Assembly: GCA_001942045.1 (NCBI GenBank)
Contig: MSTD01000019.1
Coordinates: 7,393-71,392 of the forward strand
Length of the DNA stretch: 64,000 nucleotides
Source: Mycolicibacterium porcinum
GTDB taxonomy: Bacteria > Actinomycetota > Actinomycetes > Mycobacteriales > Mycobacteriaceae
Direction: 5' to 3'
A program made the position numbers and the translations under genes. Shown piece by piece: positions 34,769-45,149 of the stretch. A model generated the notes under the pieces. That model did not search any database. It was not told the DNA's origin and saw only the letters and a list, made by a program, of their open reading frames with translations. Every line of letters starts with the position of its first letter. Positions within the stretch are counted from its first letter, which is position 1.

Positions 34769-36069
34769 GTCCGTACCCCCCGGCGCAGCGCGAACCGTCG
34801 CCCGGGCCGGCGACCCGAGGGCCTGCGGTGCCGGGAGCGGTAATCGCTCATCGCATGGGTGTAGCTGTTCAGCAGGGCATCGACGGTGTGCCCCCAGGAG
34901 AACTGTGCGGCGTGCGCCCCGGCGGCCAGGCTCAGCGGGCCTGGATCGCGCTGCAGGACGTCGTCGATCGCGGCAGCCCAGTCGTCGACGTCGTGGCCTT
35001 CGACCAGGGCCCCGCTGACGCCGTCGGCCACGGCGACCGGCAGGCCACCGACGGCGGCCGCCACCACCGGCGTGCCGCAGGCCTGGGCCTCGATGGCGAC
35101 CAGGCCGAAGGATTCGGAGTAGCTGGGCACGGCGACCAGATCGGCCGCGCGGTACACGTTGACCAGTTGTTCGCGGGATTGCGGCGGGAGGAATGTCACC
35201 CGGTCGGTGATACCCAGTTCGTCGGCCAGGCGAATCAGGGTGTCCGGTTCGGCCAGGCCGCTTCCGGAGGGTCCGCCGGCGATCAGCACCCGGACCCCGG
35301 GCAGCTTGGCGGCGGCGCGCAACAGCACGTCGGGCGCCTTGAGCGGCTGGATCCGGCCCACGAACGCGACCACCTGTTCGCGGGGGGCGATCCCGAGCAC
35401 CGCCCGCGCCGCGTCGCGGTCCCCGGGCGTGAAGGCGTCCAGATCGACCCCGGGATGCACTACGTCGATCCGTGTCGGGTCGGCATGATGCAGTGAAACC
35501 AGTTGTTGGGCTTCATGTTCGGTGTTGACGATGAGGCGGTCGGCCTCGTCGACCACCTGCTGCTCCCCCACCGCGCGCAACGGCGGCTCGGGCGAGTCAC
35601 CGGCGGCCAGGGCGGCGTTCTTCACCGCGGCCAGGGTGTGCGCGGTGTGCACCAGTGGCACCGCCCAGCGGTCCCGGGCCAGCCAGCCGACCTGACCCGA
35701 CAGCCAGTAGTGCGAGTGCACGACGTCGTAATAGCCGGGCTCGTGGGTGGCCTCGGCACGCAGCACCCCAGCGGTGAACGCGCACAGCTGGGTGGGCAGA
35801 TCGTATTTGTCCAGGCCCTCGAACGGCCCGGCCACCACGTTGCGGACCAGCACGCCCGGCGCCACCGGGACCACCGGTGCGTCCGACGACGAGGTGGCCC
35901 TGGTGAACACCTCCACCTCGACACCCCGTTTGGCCAGCTGCAATGCGGTCTGCAGCACGTACACATTCATCCCGCCGGCGTCACCGGTACCCGGTTGCGC
36001 CAGGGGCGAAGTATGTACGGATAGCACCGCAACGCGGCGCGGAATCTCGAGGTCCGTGGCTAGACGCAC
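34765..36069 (-). CDS. mshA: D-inositol-3-phosphate glycosyltransferase (mycothiol synthesis)
   Basis: About 434 residues, GT-B fold glycosyltransferase family 4. It joins UDP-GlcNAc to 1L-myo-inositol-1-phosphate in the first step of mycothiol formation. Substrate regions [31 protein letters not shown] and [13 protein letters not shown] are present; the C-terminal domain has [13 protein letters not shown] and [20 protein letters not shown] (EX7E). I start it at the GTG at 36069, 10 bases after the upstream ROK gene; longer readings to 36168 would overlap that gene heavily. Confidence 0.95.
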   Translation of the reverse strand: MRLATDLEIPRRVAVLSVHTSPLAQPGTGDAGGMNVYVLQTALQLAKRGVEVEVFTRATSSSDAPVVPVAPGVLVRNVVAGPFEGLDKYDLPTQLCAFTAGVLRAEATHEPGYYDVVHSHYWLSGQVGWLARDRWAVPLVHTAHTLAAVKNAALAAGDSPEPPLRAVGEQQVVDEADRLIVNTEHEAQQLVSLHHADPTRIDVVHPGVDLDAFTPGDRDAARAVLGIAPREQVVAFVGRIQPLKAPDVLLRAAAKLPGVRVLIAGGPSGSGLAEPDTLIRLADELGITDRVTFLPPQSREQLVNVYRAADLVAVPSYSESFGLVAIEAQACGTPVVAAAVGGLPVAVADGVSGALVEGHDVDDWAAAIDDVLQRDPGPLSLAAGAHAAQFSWGHTVDALLNSYTHAMSDYRSRHRRPSGRRPGRRFALRRGVRT

Positions 36070-36079
36070 ACAGACATGT

Positions 36080-37402
36080 CTACACCGCTGCGGATCGGCG
36101 GGTTTGAGCGCGCCGCATGGCACCGATCGGATCGGCGTACAGGCCGCCCAGCGAAACGATGCCGGCACTGGCCTCCTGGACCCGGTTGCCGAACGCCGTC
36201 AGCCGGATATCACGGGGCCCCAGCACAGAACGCCGCGCGACCGCGTCCTCCACGACCGGCATGCCCTCGGGGTATTCGGTGAAGGCCTGGCCACCGAGCA
36301 CCAGATCGTCGGGGTTGAGCAGATCCCGAAGGAGCGCGACGGCTTCACCGAGGACGCGGGCCCGGTCGGCCAGCAGCTCGACCGCTTTCTCGTTGCCCTG
36401 CCGGGCCGCGCGCAGCACGGTCGCGAGCGTCGAGGACGGCCCCTCGGCGGGGATGATCCGCAGCTTACGGGCGGCGTTCAGCACCGCCTCGTCGCTCACG
36501 GTGGATTCCAATTGCCCTGAGCCACCGAGCAATTCAGACTGCGCGGGCAGACCGGCGATGGTTCCGGGTCCGCTGGCCGGGGAGTGCACGCGGCCGTCGA
36601 TGGACAGCGCGTACCCGACGGTCTCGCGGGCGTACACGTACAGGCTGGTCCGGGCCGGGGCGCCGACGGCCTCCGGCGTGGACCGCCGGCCGCCCAGCAG
36701 CAGCTCGGCACCGGCCATCGCGTCGACGTGCGAGGCCACCGACACCGGCAACCCGAGGGCTTCGGCCAGCACCGGCCCCACCGGGGCGTCGGCCCAGCCG
36801 AGCCGGGGGTGGTCGAGGTACCCGGTGGCACTGTCGACGACGCCACCGGCGGCGATACCGACCCACAGCGGACGACGGCGGTGCCAGCGACTCAGGTAGC
36901 GCCGGGCGCTGGAGGCCAGCGTGGCCAGCGCCGCGGACTGAGGTCCCGACGGGGTCGGCGTCTCGACCACGTCCAGCGTGCGGCCGAGCAGGTCGGTGGC
37001 CACGATGCTGGTGGTCCGCGCGCCGATGTGGATGCCCAGCGTCAGGTACGGCTCGTGGTTGACCTCGACGGGCACGCGGGGCCGGCCGATGGCCCCCGAC
37101 ACCGCGAGATCGGCGCGCTCACGCAGGATTCCGGCCTCGAGCAGCGCGGTGACCTGACGGTTGACGGTCGCGATGCTGAGCTGGGTGAGCTGTGCGATGG
37201 CGTCCCGGGCGATGGGCCCGCGGGTGCGGACCGCGCTGAACACCGACGCCGCAGCGGCGTCGGGCACCTTCAGCGACGGGGCGACGATGTGCAGGAGCCG
37301 CGACTGCGGATAACGCGAGGCGGCGGCCAGCGTCCGAGGCGAACGGGCACCGGCGGACGCGGTACGGGGGCTGCGACGGGGAGCGGCGATGGCGGTGGTC
37401 AC
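36080..37402 (-). CDS. ROK-family transcriptional regulator (Rv0485-like)
   Basis: 440 residues from a GTG with AAGGA upstream. A basic leader is followed by a winged helix ([20 protein letters not shown]) and an actin-like ROK sugar kinase fold ([31 protein letters not shown]). The usual ROK zinc-finger motif (GHxxx..CxCGxxGC) is not seen in the C-terminal half, so it is unlikely to be a sugar kinase. Rv0485 is a regulator of pe13/ppe18 in M. tuberculosis; its target here is not visible. Overlap of function with mshA is unproven. Confidence 0.85.
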   Translation of the reverse strand: MTTAIAAPRRSPRTASAGARSPRTLAAASRYPQSRLLHIVAPSLKVPDAAAASVFSAVRTRGPIARDAIAQLTQLSIATVNRQVTALLEAGILRERADLAVSGAIGRPRVPVEVNHEPYLTLGIHIGARTTSIVATDLLGRTLDVVETPTPSGPQSAALATLASSARRYLSRWHRRRPLWVGIAAGGVVDSATGYLDHPRLGWADAPVGPVLAEALGLPVSVASHVDAMAGAELLLGGRRSTPEAVGAPARTSLYVYARETVGYALSIDGRVHSPASGPGTIAGLPAQSELLGGSGQLESTVSDEAVLNAARKLRIIPAEGPSSTLATVLRAARQGNEKAVELLADRARVLGEAVALLRDLLNPDDLVLGGQAFTEYPEGMPVVEDAVARRSVLGPRDIRLTAFGNRVQEASAGIVSLGGLYADPIGAMRRAQTRRSAAV

Positions 37403-37592
37403 GTGAATGGTCCTTACTGGTTGTCGGCTGGTGGGGAGAGACCACACCTGGCGACTCAGCAGGACGAAAGAACGGTGTCCGGGTTCAGTCAGGCGCGGCG
37501 GGGTGCGCAACAACAACACGCACGCCGCACGAAGCGGGACTGGAGGTTTCCGGACACACGAAGAACTTAGCACGCCATCTAATGTTGGTCAG
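37403..37592. promoter_or_regulatory. Divergent promoter region between the ROK regulator and SDR genes
   Basis: 190 bases without a gene. Two perfect 8-bp inverted halves, GTGTCCGG at 37475-37482 and CCGGACAC at 37550-37557, lie 67 bp apart; an inner inverted pair GTGCG/CGCAC lies near 37503-37523. These could be looping operator halves for the ROK protein, but no family operator is known to me. Confidence 0.3.
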
Positions 37593-38351
37593 GTGACGAC
37601 ATCTCAGTCAGACAAAAGGGTGGCAGTGGTTACCGGCGCCAGCGCCGGAATCGGTGCCGCAACCGCCAAATCCCTTGCTGCCCTGGGCTTTCACGTGGTC
37701 TGCGTGGCCCGTCGGGCAGACCTGATCCAGGCCGTGGCCGACGAGATCGGCGGCACCGCGATTGTGGCGGACGTCACTGATCAGGCCGCCGTCGACGCCT
37801 TGGCGGCCCAGTTGGACCGGGTGGACGTGCTGGTGAACAACGCCGGCGGGGCCAGGGGGCTGGAGCCGGTGGCCGAGGCCGACATCGACCACTGGCGCTG
37901 GATGTGGGAGTCCAACGTGCTGGGCACCCTGCGGGTCACCCGCGCGCTGCTGCCCAAACTCATCGACTCCGGAGACGGGCTGATCATCACCGTCACCTCG
38001 ATCGCCGCCCTCGAAACCTATGACAACGGCGCCGGCTACACCTCGGCCAAGCACGCCCAGGGCATCCTGCACCGCACCCTGCGCAGCGAATTGCTCGGAA
38101 AACCGGTGCGGCTCACCGAGGTTGCGCCCGGCATGGTGCAGACCGACTTCTCACTGAACCGGTTCGACGGAGACGAGCAGCGGGCCGAGAAGGTCTACCA
38201 GGGGGTGACGCCGTTGGTGGCCGAGGACATCGCCGAGGTGATCGGTTTCGTCGCTTCACGTCCGTCACACGTCGACCTCGACCTGATCGTGATCAGGCCG
38301 CGTGATCAGGTCAGCGGGGCCATCGGGTCGCGCTTCAACCGTCAGGCGTGA
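37593..38351 (+). CDS. Short-chain dehydrogenase/reductase (Rv0484c-like)
   Basis: 252 residues from the GTG at 37593. Classical SDR: NAD(P)-binding TGASAGIG, NNAGG, catalytic Ser in TVTSIAALET and the YxxxK pair in YTSAKHA. The sequence after the active site (TEVAPGMVQTDFSLNRF) is like serine/3-hydroxyacid dehydrogenases of the YdfG group. Substrate unknown. Divergent from the ROK regulator and convergent with the L,D-transpeptidase gene. Confidence 0.88.
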   Translation: MTTSQSDKRVAVVTGASAGIGAATAKSLAALGFHVVCVARRADLIQAVADEIGGTAIVADVTDQAAVDALAAQLDRVDVLVNNAGGARGLEPVAEADIDHWRWMWESNVLGTLRVTRALLPKLIDSGDGLIITVTSIAALETYDNGAGYTSAKHAQGILHRTLRSELLGKPVRLTEVAPGMVQTDFSLNRFDGDEQRAEKVYQGVTPLVAEDIAEVIGFVASRPSHVDLDLIVIRPRDQVSGAIGSRFNRQA

Positions 38352-38357
38352 TGCGCC

Positions 38358-38420
38358 CGCCGGTTTCGACGTCACGGCTGCACTTCCTCAATTGTCACGA
38401 CCCTGGTGTCGAAAGCGGCG
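38358..38420. repeat. 63-nt element with palindromic ends between convergent genes
   Basis: CGCCGGTTTCGAC (38358-38370) and GTCGAAAGCGGCG (38408-38420) are inverted at 12 of 13 positions; the interior does not pair well. Length and end sequence resemble the other palindromes in this window, and the place between converging genes fits terminator use. Confidence 0.5.
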
Positions 38421-38450
38421 ACCGATGGCCGCAAGGGTGGCCGTAAAAGC

Positions 38451-39779
38451 TCAGCCGCCCGGCGCGGGCTTCGGCGGTGTGGTGGTCGTGGGGGTGCCGG
38501 ACAACGTGGGTGCGTCCGTCGGCGTGGCCGGAGCGCTGGCGGGCAGGTTCGTCGGCGAATCCTCCGAGGAGAGCGCCGACATCGACTTCCACTCGTTCCA
38601 GTCCACCGCCCAGTCCCAGATGTCGCCGTCGGCGTAGGACAGGTCGATGCGGGTACCGGTGACCTCGACGGGGTCGCCGTACATCGCGCTGTTGAAGTAC
38701 TGCTGCGAGTTCTCCAAGTTGAGGTTGATGCAGCCGTTGGTGACGTTCGTGTTGCCCTGCGAACCGATGCTGTTCGGGTTGCAGTGGATGAACTCACCGT
38801 TGTTGGAGATCCGCACCGCGAAGCGCTCGTGCACGTTGCTGTAGCCCGCGGCGGGGTTGGTCATCCAGAAGTCCTCGTACTTCTCGGTGACCACGTGGAT
38901 GCCGCTGCGGGTGACGTTGCGGTCCAGGTCGCCCTCGCCGTAGCTGCAGGGGAAGTCCATGATCACGGCGCCGGATCCGTCGAGCACCTGGATGCGGTGG
39001 CTGGAGGCCTCGGCCTTGACCACCTGCCGGCGCCCGATCTCGATGTCGAGCGTGGAGTCGGCCGCACCGTAGGCGCCTTCACCGAAGCTGACCCCGTACA
39101 GCGGAGCCTTGACGCTGACCTTGGTTCCGGCCGGGTAGTACTCGCGGGTGCGGTAGTGCACGCGGGAGCCCCCGGCCTCGTCGGGCAGCCAGGCCCAGCT
39201 GCCCTCGACCGGCGGCGTGGTGGTGACCTGGAGGGCCTTCTCGATGGTCGCGCGGTACTTGTCGTCGATCGCGGCGTCGAACTGCAGGATGATCGGCGCG
39301 GCGACGCCGACGACCTGGCCGTCGGCGAGCTGAAACTGACCGTTGACCTGCTTCTGCGGGGCGACGGTGGTGAACTTGCCCTCCACGGGCTGGGCCTTAC
39401 CGTCCTGACCGACCACCGAACCGGCCCACTTGTACGTGGAGTCGTAGCCGAGGGGCTCGGTGACAGTGAAGGCGGTGCGGTCACTGTTGAATTTGCCCGC
39501 GACCACCTTGCCGTTGGCGTTGGTCAGGCTCACCCGCTGGAACGAGCCGTTCTCGACCTTCACGCCGACGGGCGCGGTCGGCAGCACATCCGTGGAGTCG
39601 GCGGCAGGCTCGTAGGTCACCGTCGGCGCTGCCGGCTCTTCCGCCTGGGGCGCGGAGATGGGTGATTCTCCCGAGCAGGCAGCCAGCAGTCCGGCTCCCA
39701 TTCCGACGGTCAACACCGTCAGGGCACGCCGCCGATTGAACAACGGCGCATCGGCCTCTATATCACCGGCAGGGCTCAC
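38451..39779 (-). CDS. lprQ: L,D-transpeptidase lipoprotein (LprQ/LdtMt5 type)
   Basis: 442 residues (Rv0483 position). Signal with lipobox LAAC (C35) predicts an outer-face lipoprotein. Immunoglobulin-like domains (about 60-250) precede a YkuD catalytic domain with H332 and C350. The active-site motif reads NVTNGCINL instead of the SHGCxN of most L,D-transpeptidases, a known mark of the LdtMt5 branch. The enzyme makes 3-3 cross-links in peptidoglycan. The Pro/Thr-rich tail ([10 protein letters not shown]) could cross or contact the wall. It follows murB at 6 bases. Confidence 0.93.
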   Translation of the reverse strand: MSPAGDIEADAPLFNRRRALTVLTVGMGAGLLAACSGESPISAPQAEEPAAPTVTYEPAADSTDVLPTAPVGVKVENGSFQRVSLTNANGKVVAGKFNSDRTAFTVTEPLGYDSTYKWAGSVVGQDGKAQPVEGKFTTVAPQKQVNGQFQLADGQVVGVAAPIILQFDAAIDDKYRATIEKALQVTTTPPVEGSWAWLPDEAGGSRVHYRTREYYPAGTKVSVKAPLYGVSFGEGAYGAADSTLDIEIGRRQVVKAEASSHRIQVLDGSGAVIMDFPCSYGEGDLDRNVTRSGIHVVTEKYEDFWMTNPAAGYSNVHERFAVRISNNGEFIHCNPNSIGSQGNTNVTNGCINLNLENSQQYFNSAMYGDPVEVTGTRIDLSYADGDIWDWAVDWNEWKSMSALSSEDSPTNLPASAPATPTDAPTLSGTPTTTTPPKPAPGG

Positions 39780-39785
39780 GTGGAT

Positions 39786-40889
39786 CTAGGGTACTGATAG
39801 ATCGCACCCAATCAGAATCGGCTCGGGGTGCAAAGTGATGCCGAAGCGGTCCCGGACGCCCGCCTGCACCGCTCTGGCCAGGGCAATCACGTCGGCACTG
39901 TTCGCCTCGCCACGATTGGTCAACGCCAGCGCATGCTTGGTGGAAAGCCGCGCCCGCGCCCCGTCACCGGGATAGCCCTTGGAGAACCCGGCGTGCTCGA
40001 CGAGCCAGCCCGCGGCCAACTTGACCCCGTCCGGTGCGGGGTAGTGCGGCACCGGTGCGGACTCCGCCGATCCGGCGGCGGCCCGGAAGGTGGCCTGCAC
40101 CCGCTCGAACTCGGCCTGCGACACCACCGGGTTGGTGAAGAAGGACCCGACGCTCCAGGTGTCGTGGTCGTGTTCGTCGAGCACCATGCCTTTGCCCGCG
40201 CGCAACTGCAGCACGGTCTGGCGAACCCGCTGCGGGTCGGCGCGCTCGCCCGGCTCGACGCCGAGGGCGTTGGCCAGCTCGCGGTATCGCAACGGTGCGC
40301 TGCGGCCCGTGTCGTCGAGGGCGAACTCGACCTCGAGCACGATCACGGCGTCGGAGTGCTTGAGGATGCTGGTGCGGTACCCGAACTTGAGTTCTTCCGG
40401 TGCGGCCCAACGGACTTCACCCGTGCGGCGGTCCAGCAGCCGCACCCGGCTGATGACGTCGGCGACCTCGACCCCATAGGCACCGACGTTCTGCACCGGG
40501 GTGGCTCCGGCCGATCCGGGTATCCCGGACAGGCATTCGAGCCCGCCGAGCCCGTGCTCCAGCGAGGCGACGACGACGTCGTCGAACACCGCGCCGGCCT
40601 CGGCCCGCAGCAGTCTGCCCTCGACCGTGATGGCGGTGTTGGCCACACGCACCACGGTGAGGTCGGGCATGGTGTCGGCCAGGTCGTCGGCGAGCACCAC
40701 GTTCGACCCGCCGGCCAGGACGAGTAACGGCTCGTCTCCTGCGCTCAGGGCGCGCAGCACGTCGATGAGCTGATCGGTGCTGGTGCAGGTGAGCACCCGG
40801 GGCGCCACCGGACCGACCCGCAGCGTGGTCAACGGGGCCAGCGCGACCGCCTCGGCAACCGCGACACCGGCAACATACGAACTGACCAC
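39786..40889 (-). CDS. murB: UDP-N-acetylenolpyruvoylglucosamine reductase
   Basis: 367 residues. FAD enzyme that makes UDP-MurNAc for peptidoglycan. FAD-binding: [14 protein letters not shown] and [19 protein letters not shown]; the proton-donating Ser is S249 in [10 protein letters not shown]. Mycobacterial type I MurB length. GTG start 26 bases from the divergent DUF2505 gene; the two share overlapping -10 elements. It forms a cell-wall unit with the L,D-transpeptidase. Confidence 0.96.
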   Translation of the reverse strand: MVSSYVAGVAVAEAVALAPLTTLRVGPVAPRVLTCTSTDQLIDVLRALSAGDEPLLVLAGGSNVVLADDLADTMPDLTVVRVANTAITVEGRLLRAEAGAVFDDVVVASLEHGLGGLECLSGIPGSAGATPVQNVGAYGVEVADVISRVRLLDRRTGEVRWAAPEELKFGYRTSILKHSDAVIVLEVEFALDDTGRSAPLRYRELANALGVEPGERADPQRVRQTVLQLRAGKGMVLDEHDHDTWSVGSFFTNPVVSQAEFERVQATFRAAAGSAESAPVPHYPAPDGVKLAAGWLVEHAGFSKGYPGDGARARLSTKHALALTNRGEANSADVIALARAVQAGVRDRFGITLHPEPILIGCDLSVP

Positions 40890-40897
40890 GGGCCGTA

Positions 40898-40907
40898 ACG
40901 GTAGCCT
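40898..40907. promoter_or_regulatory. Overlapping divergent -10 hexamers for murB and the DUF2505 gene
   Basis: ACGGTAGCCT contains TACCGT on the minus strand (40903-40898) and TAGCCT on the plus strand (40902-40907), sharing the TA pair. Each ends 8 bases before the respective start codon (40889 and 40916). The geometry suggests a bidirectional promoter giving leaderless or near-leaderless mRNAs on both sides. Confidence 0.5.
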
Positions 40908-40915
40908 GACCAGCT

Positions 40916-41422
40916 ATGCCGCGATCATTCGACATGGCCAGCGACTACGAAGGCAGCGTCGAACAGGTCCATCGCGCATTCGCCGACGAGCGGTATTGGC
41001 GGGCCCGGCTTGCCGATTCCGGGGCCGACGAAACCAGCCTGGACGCCCTGAACGTGGCCGGCGACGGCGGTATCGGGGCGGTCACCACACAGATCCTGCG
41101 CGCGGACCGGCTGCCCGGGCTGGTGTCGCAGTTCCACCGCGGCGATCTGAGAATCCGGCGCGAGGAGCAGTGGCAGCCAATCCGGGACGGCTCGGCCCGC
41201 GGCACGGTCCATGGCTCGATCTCCGGGGCACCGGTGTCGCTGTCCGGGTCCGCGACGCTTGCCGGCACCGATACCGGGTCCCGCTTGTCGGTGCACATCA
41301 CGGTCGAGGTGAGGGTGCCGCTGGTCGGCGGCAAGATCGAGAGTTTCATCGGGTCGCAGCTGGTCGATCTGCTGAAAGCCGAGCAGCGCTTCACCTCGGT
41401 GTGGATCGCCGATCACCCCTGA
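40916..41422 (+). CDS. DUF2505 family protein (first of a tandem pair)
   Basis: 168 residues, START/SRPBCC-like DUF2505 fold (Rv0481c position). N terminus MPRSFDMASDYEGSVEQVHR and the C-terminal EVRVPLVGGKIESFIGSQLV with FTSVWIADH are typical. Such proteins may bind a hydrophobic ligand, but no ligand is known. A second family member begins 23 bases downstream. Confidence 0.85.
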   Translation: MPRSFDMASDYEGSVEQVHRAFADERYWRARLADSGADETSLDALNVAGDGGIGAVTTQILRADRLPGLVSQFHRGDLRIRREEQWQPIRDGSARGTVHGSISGAPVSLSGSATLAGTDTGSRLSVHITVEVRVPLVGGKIESFIGSQLVDLLKAEQRFTSVWIADHP

Positions 41423-41445
41423 GGGCAGCGGTACCGTCGTTATCC

Positions 41446-41958
41446 GTGAGCAGGCGCCTGGAGTACACGCTGACCTTCGACGCCCCGGCCGAGGCGGTCT
41501 ATGCGGTGTACGCGAGCGACGAGTACTGGCAGGCCCTCATGGACCGGTACGACGAGATCACACCAGGGAAGTCCGACATCACCGAGTTCACATCCGACGA
41601 GCACGGCATCGAGGTCGAGTTCCGGCAGGTGCTGCCACGCGCGGAGCTGCCCGCGATCCTGCGGCCGGTGATCCCGCTCGACATGGCCATCACCCGCAGG
41701 CAGTGTTTCGGCCCGTTCGAGGGGCACGGCGCGAGCGGGCACTACGCGGCGTCGGTGGCCCACGTCCCCGGCCGGCTGGACGGCCGATATGAGCTCAGCA
41801 GCGTCCCTTCGGGGAGCCGGCTGCGGGTCGACAGCACGTGCAAGGTCTCGATGCCGCTGATCGGAGGCAAGCTCGAAGATTTGGTCCTACACACCGTGAA
41901 CGACGTTTTCACCGTCGAGGAGGCGTTCACCGCTGACTGGATCACCGAGCACGTCTAG
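41446..41958 (+). CDS. DUF2505 family protein (second of a tandem pair)
   Basis: 170 residues from the GTG at 41446. Same fold as the preceding gene: RRLEYTLTFDAPAEAVYAVY at the start, VSMPLIGGKLEDLVLHTV near the end, finishing FTADWITEHV. The two are clearly homologous but diverged (shared PLxGGK and W-I-x-(D/E)H), so the duplication is old. Followed by a methyltransferase reading frame that overlaps its stop. Confidence 0.82.
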   Translation: MSRRLEYTLTFDAPAEAVYAVYASDEYWQALMDRYDEITPGKSDITEFTSDEHGIEVEFRQVLPRAELPAILRPVIPLDMAITRRQCFGPFEGHGASGHYAASVAHVPGRLDGRYELSSVPSGSRLRVDSTCKVSMPLIGGKLEDLVLHTVNDVFTVEEAFTADWITEHV

Positions 41959-42025
41959 ACCCGTCGGCGCGGTCACCCGGGGCACCACCGGGTACAACCG
42001 GCTGCGCCGCAGTGACCGCTGGCTG

Positions 42026-42739
42026 GTGCACTCGCAGCGGGTGCGCAGCGTGCTGCGGGCCGCGGTCGATCCGCTGGTGGTCGACCTCGGGTACGGGGCG
42101 CTACCCGTCACCACCCTGGAATTGGCGACGCGGCTGCAGACGGTACGGACCGATGTGCGCGTTGTCGGCCTGGAGATCCATCCGGAGCGGGTGGCCACCG
42201 CGCGGGCGGTGGCCGGCGTCACCGACGTGCGGTTCGAGCTCGGTGGGTTCGAGTTGGCCGGGCTGCGCCCGGTGCTGGTGCGGGCGTTCAACGTGTTGCG
42301 TCAGTACCCGGTCGAGGCGGTGCCGGAGGCCTGGGCGACGATGACGCGCCGGCTCGCGCCCGGCGGGCTGATCATCGACGGAACCTGCGACGAGCTGGGT
42401 CGCCGGTGCTGCTGGGTGCTGCTGGACGAGACCGGGCCGGTGAGCCTGACCCTGGCCTGCGACCCGTTCAGCATCGAGCGTCCGTCCGACCTGGCCGAAC
42501 GGCTGCCGAAGGTGTTGATCCATCACAACGTCGAGGGCCAGCCGATCCACACGCTGCTGCGCGCCGCCGACCGGGCCTGGGCCAGTACGGCCGGGCACGG
42601 CGTGTTCGGGCCGCGGGTGCGCTGGCGGGCCATGGTGGAGCTGCTGCGCGCCGAGGGTTTTCCGGTCGCCGCACCGCGCCGCCGGCTACGTGACGGCGTG
42701 CTGACGGTGCCCTGGGCGACCATCTCGCCACTAAGCTGA
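42026..42739 (+). CDS. Class I SAM-dependent methyltransferase-like protein
   Basis: 237 residues from the first canonical start (GTG 42026). Rossmann-type SAM site VVDLGYGALPVTTLELATRL, then VVGLEIHPERVATARAV. Substrate unknown. The frame stays open and codon-biased upstream to about 41951 without ATG, GTG or TTG (residues RPVGAVTRGTTGYNRLRRSD would be encoded), so the real start may be upstream at a rare codon such as ACG 41951, which would overlap the previous stop. It precedes the nitrilase gene by 5 bases. Confidence 0.75.
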   Translation: MHSQRVRSVLRAAVDPLVVDLGYGALPVTTLELATRLQTVRTDVRVVGLEIHPERVATARAVAGVTDVRFELGGFELAGLRPVLVRAFNVLRQYPVEAVPEAWATMTRRLAPGGLIIDGTCDELGRRCCWVLLDETGPVSLTLACDPFSIERPSDLAERLPKVLIHHNVEGQPIHTLLRAADRAWASTAGHGVFGPRVRWRAMVELLRAEGFPVAAPRRRLRDGVLTVPWATISPLS

Positions 42740-42744
42740 GGCGC

Positions 42745-43560
42745 ATGCGAATTGCCCTGGCGCAGATCGCCACCGGCACGGACCCGTCGTCGAACCTGAG
42801 GCTGGTCGATGAGTTCACCCGGCGCGCCGCCGATGACGGCGCCCGGTTGGTGTTGTTCCCCGAGGCCACGATGTGCCGGTTCGGCGTTCCGCTGGCCCCG
42901 GTCGCCGAGGGTCTGGACGGGCCGTGGGCGACGGCGGTGCGGGACATCGCCGCCCGCGCCGGCGTCGTGGTGGTGGCCGGGATGTTCGTCCCCGCCGCGG
43001 ACGGACGGGTCAGCAACACCCTGATCGCGACGGGCCCCGGCGTCGACGCGCACTACTATAAGATCCACCTGTACGACGCCTTCGGATTCACCGAATCACG
43101 CACTGTGGCACCGGGTTTCGAGCCCGTGACGATCACCGTCGACGATGTCACCGTCGGCCTGACCACCTGCTACGACATCCGGTTCCCTGAGCTGTATGTG
43201 GAACTGGCGCGTCGCGGCGCCCAGCTGATCACCGTGCACGCCTCATGGGGTTCGGGGCCCGGCAAGCTCGAGCAATGGACCCTGCTGGCCCGGGCCCGCG
43301 CGCTGGACACCACCGGCTTCATCGCCGCGGTGGACCAGGCCTACCCGGGTGACGAGATCGCCAAGGCCGGGCCCACCGGCGTCGGCGGCAGCCTGGTCGC
43401 CTCCCCCACCGGCGAGGTGCTCGCCTCGGCCGGCGCCGAGCCGCAGTTGCTGGCCTTCGACGTCGACCTCGATGCCGCCAACCAGGTCCGGGACACCATC
43501 GCGGTGCTGCAGAACCGCTCACAGTTCGCTCAGTTGGGTAAGGCACAATCGCTGAGGTGA
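42745..43560 (+). CDS. Carbon-nitrogen hydrolase (nitrilase superfamily, Rv0480c-like)
   Basis: 271 residues. The catalytic triad is visible: E40 in LVLFPEA, K106 in YYKIHLYDAF and C142 in TTCYDIRFPEL. This YDAFGF..CYDxRFPEL pattern is closest to Nit2/omega-amidase and deaminated glutathione amidase types, so an amide of a small acid is the likely substrate. The stop overlaps the next gene's GTG by 3 bases. Confidence 0.9.
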   Translation: MRIALAQIATGTDPSSNLRLVDEFTRRAADDGARLVLFPEATMCRFGVPLAPVAEGLDGPWATAVRDIAARAGVVVVAGMFVPAADGRVSNTLIATGPGVDAHYYKIHLYDAFGFTESRTVAPGFEPVTITVDDVTVGLTTCYDIRFPELYVELARRGAQLITVHASWGSGPGKLEQWTLLARARALDTTGFIAAVDQAYPGDEIAKAGPTGVGGSLVASPTGEVLASAGAEPQLLAFDVDLDAANQVRDTIAVLQNRSQFAQLGKAQSLR

Positions 43561-44453
43561 CCGATCCCTGGGCTCGCCCAACCGACCAGTCCCCGCCATC
43601 GCCTACCCAGGAGCTGCCTCCGCAGCCCCCGGCGCCCGATCAGCCGGTCCCGCCTGGTCAGGTCGAACAACCCGCGCCGCAACCGCAGGACTCCTCGGCC
43701 CTGGCGAAGGTCAAGAAGCTGTTCTCGGACCCGCTGTCGGTGGTGCTCGTCGTCGTGATCGTGCTGGCCCTGGTCGCCGCCGGCATCCTCGGCGGTGAGC
43801 TGTACGCCCGCAGCCGCGCCGACAAGATCGTCGCCTCGATCGTGGAATGCGTCGTGCAGGACGGCGCCAAGGCCTCGTTCGATCCGCTACCGCCGTTCCT
43901 GATGCAGCACGTGAGCGGGCACTACACCAACATCAACATCGAGACCGCCGGTAACCAGATTCGCGATGCCAAGGGCATGAAGGTCAAGCTGGGCATCGAA
44001 GACGTCCGGATCCAGGAAACCGCCGATGCGAGCGGCACCGTGGGCTCACTGGTCGCCGACATCTCCTGGAGCACCGACGGCATCCGTCAGACCGTGGCCG
44101 ACATGGTCACGCTGCCGTTCATCGGTTCGGCCATCTCCGATGTGAAGACCAATCCGTCGAACGGGACGATCGAACTCAAGGGCCTGCTCGGCACCATCAC
44201 CGCCAAGCCCACGGTGGTCAACAAGGGCATCTCGCTGCAGATCATCGATCTGAGCGCGATCGGACTGTCCTGGCCGCGCGAGACCCTGCAGCCGATCCTG
44301 GACAAGTTCACCGCGCAGCTCACCGAGAACTACCCGATGGGGATCCACGCGGACAGCGTGCAGGTCACCGACAGCGGCGTGGTGGCGAAGTTCTCCACCC
44401 AGAACGCCTCGATGCCCAAGGCCCAAGAGGACCCCTGCTTCGACAAGCTCTGA
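43557..44453 (+). CDS. DUF2993 membrane-anchored lipid-binding protein (Rv0479c-like)
   Basis: 298 residues. Pro/Gln-rich cytoplasmic leader (about 1-50), one transmembrane helix (LSVVLVVVIVLALVAAGILG), then an extracytoplasmic DUF2993 domain (HYTNINIETAGNQIRD, GIEDVRIQE, SATI-like strands) ending EDPCFDKL. LmeA, another DUF2993 protein of mycobacteria, binds phospholipid and affects lipomannan synthesis; a similar lipid-binding role in the periplasm is plausible. Translationally coupled to the nitrilase gene. Confidence 0.83.
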   Translation: MTDPWARPTDQSPPSPTQELPPQPPAPDQPVPPGQVEQPAPQPQDSSALAKVKKLFSDPLSVVLVVVIVLALVAAGILGGELYARSRADKIVASIVECVVQDGAKASFDPLPPFLMQHVSGHYTNINIETAGNQIRDAKGMKVKLGIEDVRIQETADASGTVGSLVADISWSTDGIRQTVADMVTLPFIGSAISDVKTNPSNGTIELKGLLGTITAKPTVVNKGISLQIIDLSAIGLSWPRETLQPILDKFTAQLTENYPMGIHADSVQVTDSGVVAKFSTQNASMPKAQEDPCFDKL

Positions 44454-44468
44454 ACCGCCCGGCCGCGT

Positions 44469-45148
<680 letters not shown>

Positions 45149-45149
<1 letters not shown>

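Noticed and set aside
36070..36168. Longer mshA start at 36168
   Set aside because: It would overlap the ROK regulator gene by 89 bases and adds residues ([13 protein letters not shown]) with no MshA resemblance; GTG 36069 is better placed.
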